Below, piece by piece: positions 61,158 through 64,000 of a stretch of 64,000 bases of DNA (positions are counted from its first letter, which is position 1; each line of letters starts with the position of its first letter). Source of the DNA: Allomuricauda sp. M10. GTDB taxonomy: Bacteria; Bacteroidota; Bacteroidia; Flavobacteriales; Flavobacteriaceae. The stretch covers positions 1-64,000 of the forward strand of contig NZ_JAJGBN010000003.1 of assembly GCF_020782875.1 (NCBI RefSeq). Direction: 5' to 3'. A program made the position numbers and the translations under genes. Below the pieces are notes generated by a model, which was not told where the DNA came from, did not search any database, and saw only the letters and a program-made list of their open reading frames with translations.

Positions 61158-62386
61158 TCGTTTTGATGGATGGGTTCTCCTTTTTTCCAGACTTCACTAG
61201 GTTTCATTTGTCCTTGATAATAGGTAATATCTTGGTAATTATCCGTTGGGAAAACGACGAAATCGGCCCAAGTTCCTGGTTCCAATTTTCCTCTATCTTT
61301 CAAACGTAATGCAGCAGCAGCCCTAAACGTGATGCCTGACAATACTTCGGTATTGGACAGTTTTTCGAAAGTGCCCAAGATGCTGGCCTGGGTCAACAGG
61401 TCGCCCATGGGGGCGGAGCCTGGATTATGGTCGCTGGCGATGGACAATGCTCCGCGGGCATCCAAAATTCTTCGGGCCGGGGTATAGGCACAACCTAAAC
61501 CAAGCGAAGCGCCGGGCAATGCCGTGGCGATGGTTTCGCTTTTTGCCAAAAGCTGTATTTCTTTTTCGGTGCTGGCTTCCAAATGGTCGGCGCTCACGGC
61601 TCCAAATTCAACTGCAACCCGACTTCCTCCAGTGGTAAACTGGTCGGCATGTACGGTAATATCAAATCCCATGGTTTTCGCTTTTTGGAAATAGGGTTTG
61701 ATTTCTTCAGGGGAAAAAGCACTCTCTTCCACAAAGGCATCGATGCGATGGGCCAGGTTTTCGGCTTTTAGGATGGGAAAAAGGGTCGTGCTTATTTCTT
61801 CAAGATACTCGGTCTGAAGATTCCAGTCTTTGGGTTTCATGTGGGCTGCCAAACAAGTCGGCACTAGAGTAGCCGCTATCTTTTCATTAGCCAGTTTTAT
61901 GGCCCGAAGCATTTTCAGTTCTTCTTCCACAGAAAGGCCATACCCACTTTTCACTTCTATGGTGGTAATGCCGTTCCGAAGGTGTGTTTTGCCTCTAGAA
62001 ACGATTCCCAAAACCAATTCCTCTTGGGTCGCTTTTCGGGTTTGGGTAACCGTGTCCCAAATGCCACCACCTGCCTTGGCAATTTCCAGATAGGACTTTC
62101 CGGCATTTCTGAACGCATAATCCCGAGCGCGATTTCCTGCAAAGCAGATATGGGTGTGGGAGTCCACGAATCCGGGGAGACAAACAGTTTTTCCTTCTAT
62201 GTGATGGATGTCGACTTCGTTCGATTTCAAGTCATCAAAAATGCCGATAGCCACAATTTTTCCTTCGGAAACCACAATGCCCCCGTTTTCAATTATCGGC
62301 AATTGTTCGTCTTTTAATGCCCCTTTCAAGGGCAAACCTGTCATCGGCAATAATTGGGAAAAGGGTCCAATTAAAAGTGGTTTCAT
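61154..62386 (-). CDS. hutI: Imidazolonepropionase
   Basis: The 410-residue amidohydrolase opens imidazolonepropionate to formimidoylglutamate. Metal ligands: PGFVDSHTHICFAG, His in VHADQF and Asp in IASDHNPG. The start at ATG 62386, 1 nt after the hutH stop, is preferred to 62401, which overlaps hutH by 14 nt. It overlaps hutU by 4 nt. Confidence 0.95.
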   Translation of the reverse strand: MKPLLIGPFSQLLPMTGLPLKGALKDEQLPIIENGGIVVSEGKIVAIGIFDDLKSNEVDIHHIEGKTVCLPGFVDSHTHICFAGNRARDYAFRNAGKSYLEIAKAGGGIWDTVTQTRKATQEELVLGIVSRGKTHLRNGITTIEVKSGYGLSVEEELKMLRAIKLANEKIAATLVPTCLAAHMKPKDWNLQTEYLEEISTTLFPILKAENLAHRIDAFVEESAFSPEEIKPYFQKAKTMGFDITVHADQFTTGGSRVAVEFGAVSADHLEASTEKEIQLLAKSETIATALPGASLGLGCAYTPARRILDARGALSIASDHNPGSAPMGDLLTQASILGTFEKLSNTEVLSGITFRAAAALRLKDRGKLEPGTWADFVVFPTDNYQDITYYQGQMKPSEVWKKGEPIHQND

Positions 62387-62387
62387 A

Positions 62388-63965
62388 CTAGTAGTTTTCA
62401 AATGCTTCCATGTGGGGCGTGTTCCAGTGCAGGTTTTTTTCCTGCATTACATCCTCCACCAAATGAATAATGTCGTTGTTTTGGATGATTTCGATTCCTT
62501 TCTCGATATCATCGGCAAATACCCTGTCGTGCTCAGCAAACGCCACTTTAGTCCTCAGGAAGGTGTGGATTTCGTCCAGAACGATCCCCGATTTTAAAGG
62601 TTTTCGGTACTCGAAAGCTTGAGCAGCGGTCAAGAGTTCAATGGCCAATATTTTCTCCACGTTTTCAATGATTTGCAGGGCCTTTCGTCCGCTAATGGAG
62701 CCCATACTCACATGGTCCTCTTGTCCTAATGAGGTAGGAATGCTATCGGCACTGGCAGGGAAACAAAGGCTCTTATTTTCACTGGCCAAGGCAGCCGTTG
62801 TGTATTGCAGGATCATATAACCCGAATTGATCCCGGTGTCCTTCATCAACAATTTGGGAACACCTGGACTATTACCTTCCAATGCCAGATAAATGCGACG
62901 GTCCGAAATATTTCCGATTTCCGATGCGGCCAAAGCGGCATAATCCAAAGCCATGGCCAAAGGCTGACCGTGAAAATTTCCTCCGCTGATGGTGAGTTCG
63001 TCATCAATGATAACAGGGTTGTCGGTCACGGAATTGAGTTCGATTTCCAATAATTCTTTTAGATGCAACCACGTATTTCTTGATGCTCCGTGTACTTGTG
63101 GAATGCAACGAAGGGAGTAGGGGTCCTGTACCCGTTCACAATCGATGTGGTCTTCCAATATTTCGGAACCTTGGAGCAAGGTGCGAATCCTACCCGCCAC
63201 ATGTTGGTTACCTTTAAAAGGACGGAGTTGGTGCAGTTCCTCGTAGAAAGGTTTCAAAGATCCCTGAAGCCCCTCGATCATCATGGTCCCGATAATGTCC
63301 GCATGTTTTAGGCAATGCTGTAGCTTATGAAGCACAAGCACCCCATGGGCCGCAATGAATTGTGTGCCGTTGATCAAGGCCAATCCTTCTTTGGGACCCA
63401 GATCCAAAGGTTGTAATCCGGTTTTTTGGAAAAGTTCTTGGGTTGAGATGGTCTTTCCTTCATATTCTACTTTACCTAAGCCGATCAAGGGGAGGAACAA
63501 ATGGGACAACGGCGCCAAATCACCCGAAGCGCCTACCGAACCCTGACTGGGAACCACGGGAATCGCATCATGTTCCACATGCCAAAGCATCCGTTGCAAA
63601 GTAGTTTCGGCAATGCCCGAAAAGCCTTTGGCAAGTGCATGGATCTTTAGGATCAGCATGATCTTGGCCAACTGGTTGGCAATGGGTGTGCCCACCCCCA
63701 CACTATGGCTCTGTAGTATATTGGATTGAAGGATTTTGGTGTCTTCCTTCGAAATTTTGGTGTTGCACAAGGGGCCAAAACCGGTGTTGATGCCATAGAC
63801 CGTATGGCCTTTTTCCACAATGCGTTGTACCCTTTGGTGACTGGTGTTGACTTTTTTGAGGCAGGTGTCGGATAAAATGCCTTTTACGGTACCGTTTGCC
63901 AGACCAAGGGCCAAACCTGTGGTCAAATGGTCTTCACCATATTGAAATGTCTTGATTTGCGACAT
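62388..63965 (-). CDS. hutH: Histidine ammonia-lyase
   Basis: The 525-residue enzyme deaminates histidine to urocanate. The MIO prosthetic group forms from Ala146-Ser147-Gly148 (GSVGASGDLAPLSH), and QEDHVSMGS is the conserved later loop. It is the first gene of the minus-strand hutHIUG operon. Its upstream region is cut by the window edge, so its promoter is not assessed. Confidence 0.97.
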   Translation of the reverse strand: MSQIKTFQYGEDHLTTGLALGLANGTVKGILSDTCLKKVNTSHQRVQRIVEKGHTVYGINTGFGPLCNTKISKEDTKILQSNILQSHSVGVGTPIANQLAKIMLILKIHALAKGFSGIAETTLQRMLWHVEHDAIPVVPSQGSVGASGDLAPLSHLFLPLIGLGKVEYEGKTISTQELFQKTGLQPLDLGPKEGLALINGTQFIAAHGVLVLHKLQHCLKHADIIGTMMIEGLQGSLKPFYEELHQLRPFKGNQHVAGRIRTLLQGSEILEDHIDCERVQDPYSLRCIPQVHGASRNTWLHLKELLEIELNSVTDNPVIIDDELTISGGNFHGQPLAMALDYAALAASEIGNISDRRIYLALEGNSPGVPKLLMKDTGINSGYMILQYTTAALASENKSLCFPASADSIPTSLGQEDHVSMGSISGRKALQIIENVEKILAIELLTAAQAFEYRKPLKSGIVLDEIHTFLRTKVAFAEHDRVFADDIEKGIEIIQNNDIIHLVEDVMQEKNLHWNTPHMEAFENY

Positions 63966-64000
63966 GGGCTATCTTTTGATATAAAATTAGCACTTGCATA

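Overview
The window looks like a chromosomal segment of a marine Flavobacteriaceae (Bacteroidota); a Muricauda/Allomuricauda-like genus is my guess only. The evidence is the TTG-N19/20-TAnnTTTG promoters, near absence of Shine-Dalgarno sequences, a DnaE polymerase fused to its own proofreading exonuclease, OmpA/thrombospondin-3 and DUF8202-type surface proteins, membrane TPR-AraC and TPR-kinase regulators, and flavobacterial REP repeats.

Layout. 1-5.9 kb: the 5' part of a large secreted surface protein that runs off the left edge, an OmpA-family outer-membrane protein and a YegP-like protein. 6-9.7 kb: a six-gene operon reading GNAT acetyltransferase, a divergent bS21 ribosomal protein, a 63-aa protein, proC, proB, proA. 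10-22.2 kb: an accessory envelope/stress region centred on a TPR histidine kinase and a response regulator. It holds lipoproteins (poly-Pro, PEGA, VWA-like), a stand-alone Cas2/SinR-like protein, a frameshifted type I restriction R-N-like nuclease, excalibur, TerB and DUF4236 proteins, an ion channel without a canonical K+ filter and a secreted DNase-I-fold protein. Five copies of one dyad (TTACnGnnWTCYGTAA), each exactly 21 bp before a TAnnTTnG box, sit in front of genes in this region and look like a local regulon.

22.28-41.25 kb: an 18.9-kb A+T-rich island integrated in the 3' end of tRNA-Asp(GUC). It has 45-bp att repeats, a tyrosine integrase beside one end and a 26-bp repeat (probable integrase arm site) near both ends. 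Its cargo is a class I lanthipeptide-type RiPP cluster. The parts are a 51-aa precursor, split LanB (two genes), a C39-ABC exporter with Asp replaced by Asn at the third catalytic position, an HlyD adaptor, an S8 protease lipoprotein, a small RHH-like protein and a membrane TPR-AraC regulator. No LanC cyclase is present. Two related lipoproteins and two beta-barrel proteins accompany it. The right end carries two frameshifted genes, one of them an HNH nuclease split at an A_AAA_AAG slippery heptamer.

41.4-64 kb: core genes. DUF58, trxA, exonuclease-dnaE, rpsP-rimM, a sulfatase, a beta-barrel protein, trmN6, a glutaryl-CoA dehydrogenase-like enzyme, a YdeP-type molybdoprotein with a DUF7009-like partner, umuC-umuD (reversed order, with an inverted repeat upstream), a REP-rich spacer with a probable small RNA, and the histidine-degradation operon hutHIUG on the minus strand.
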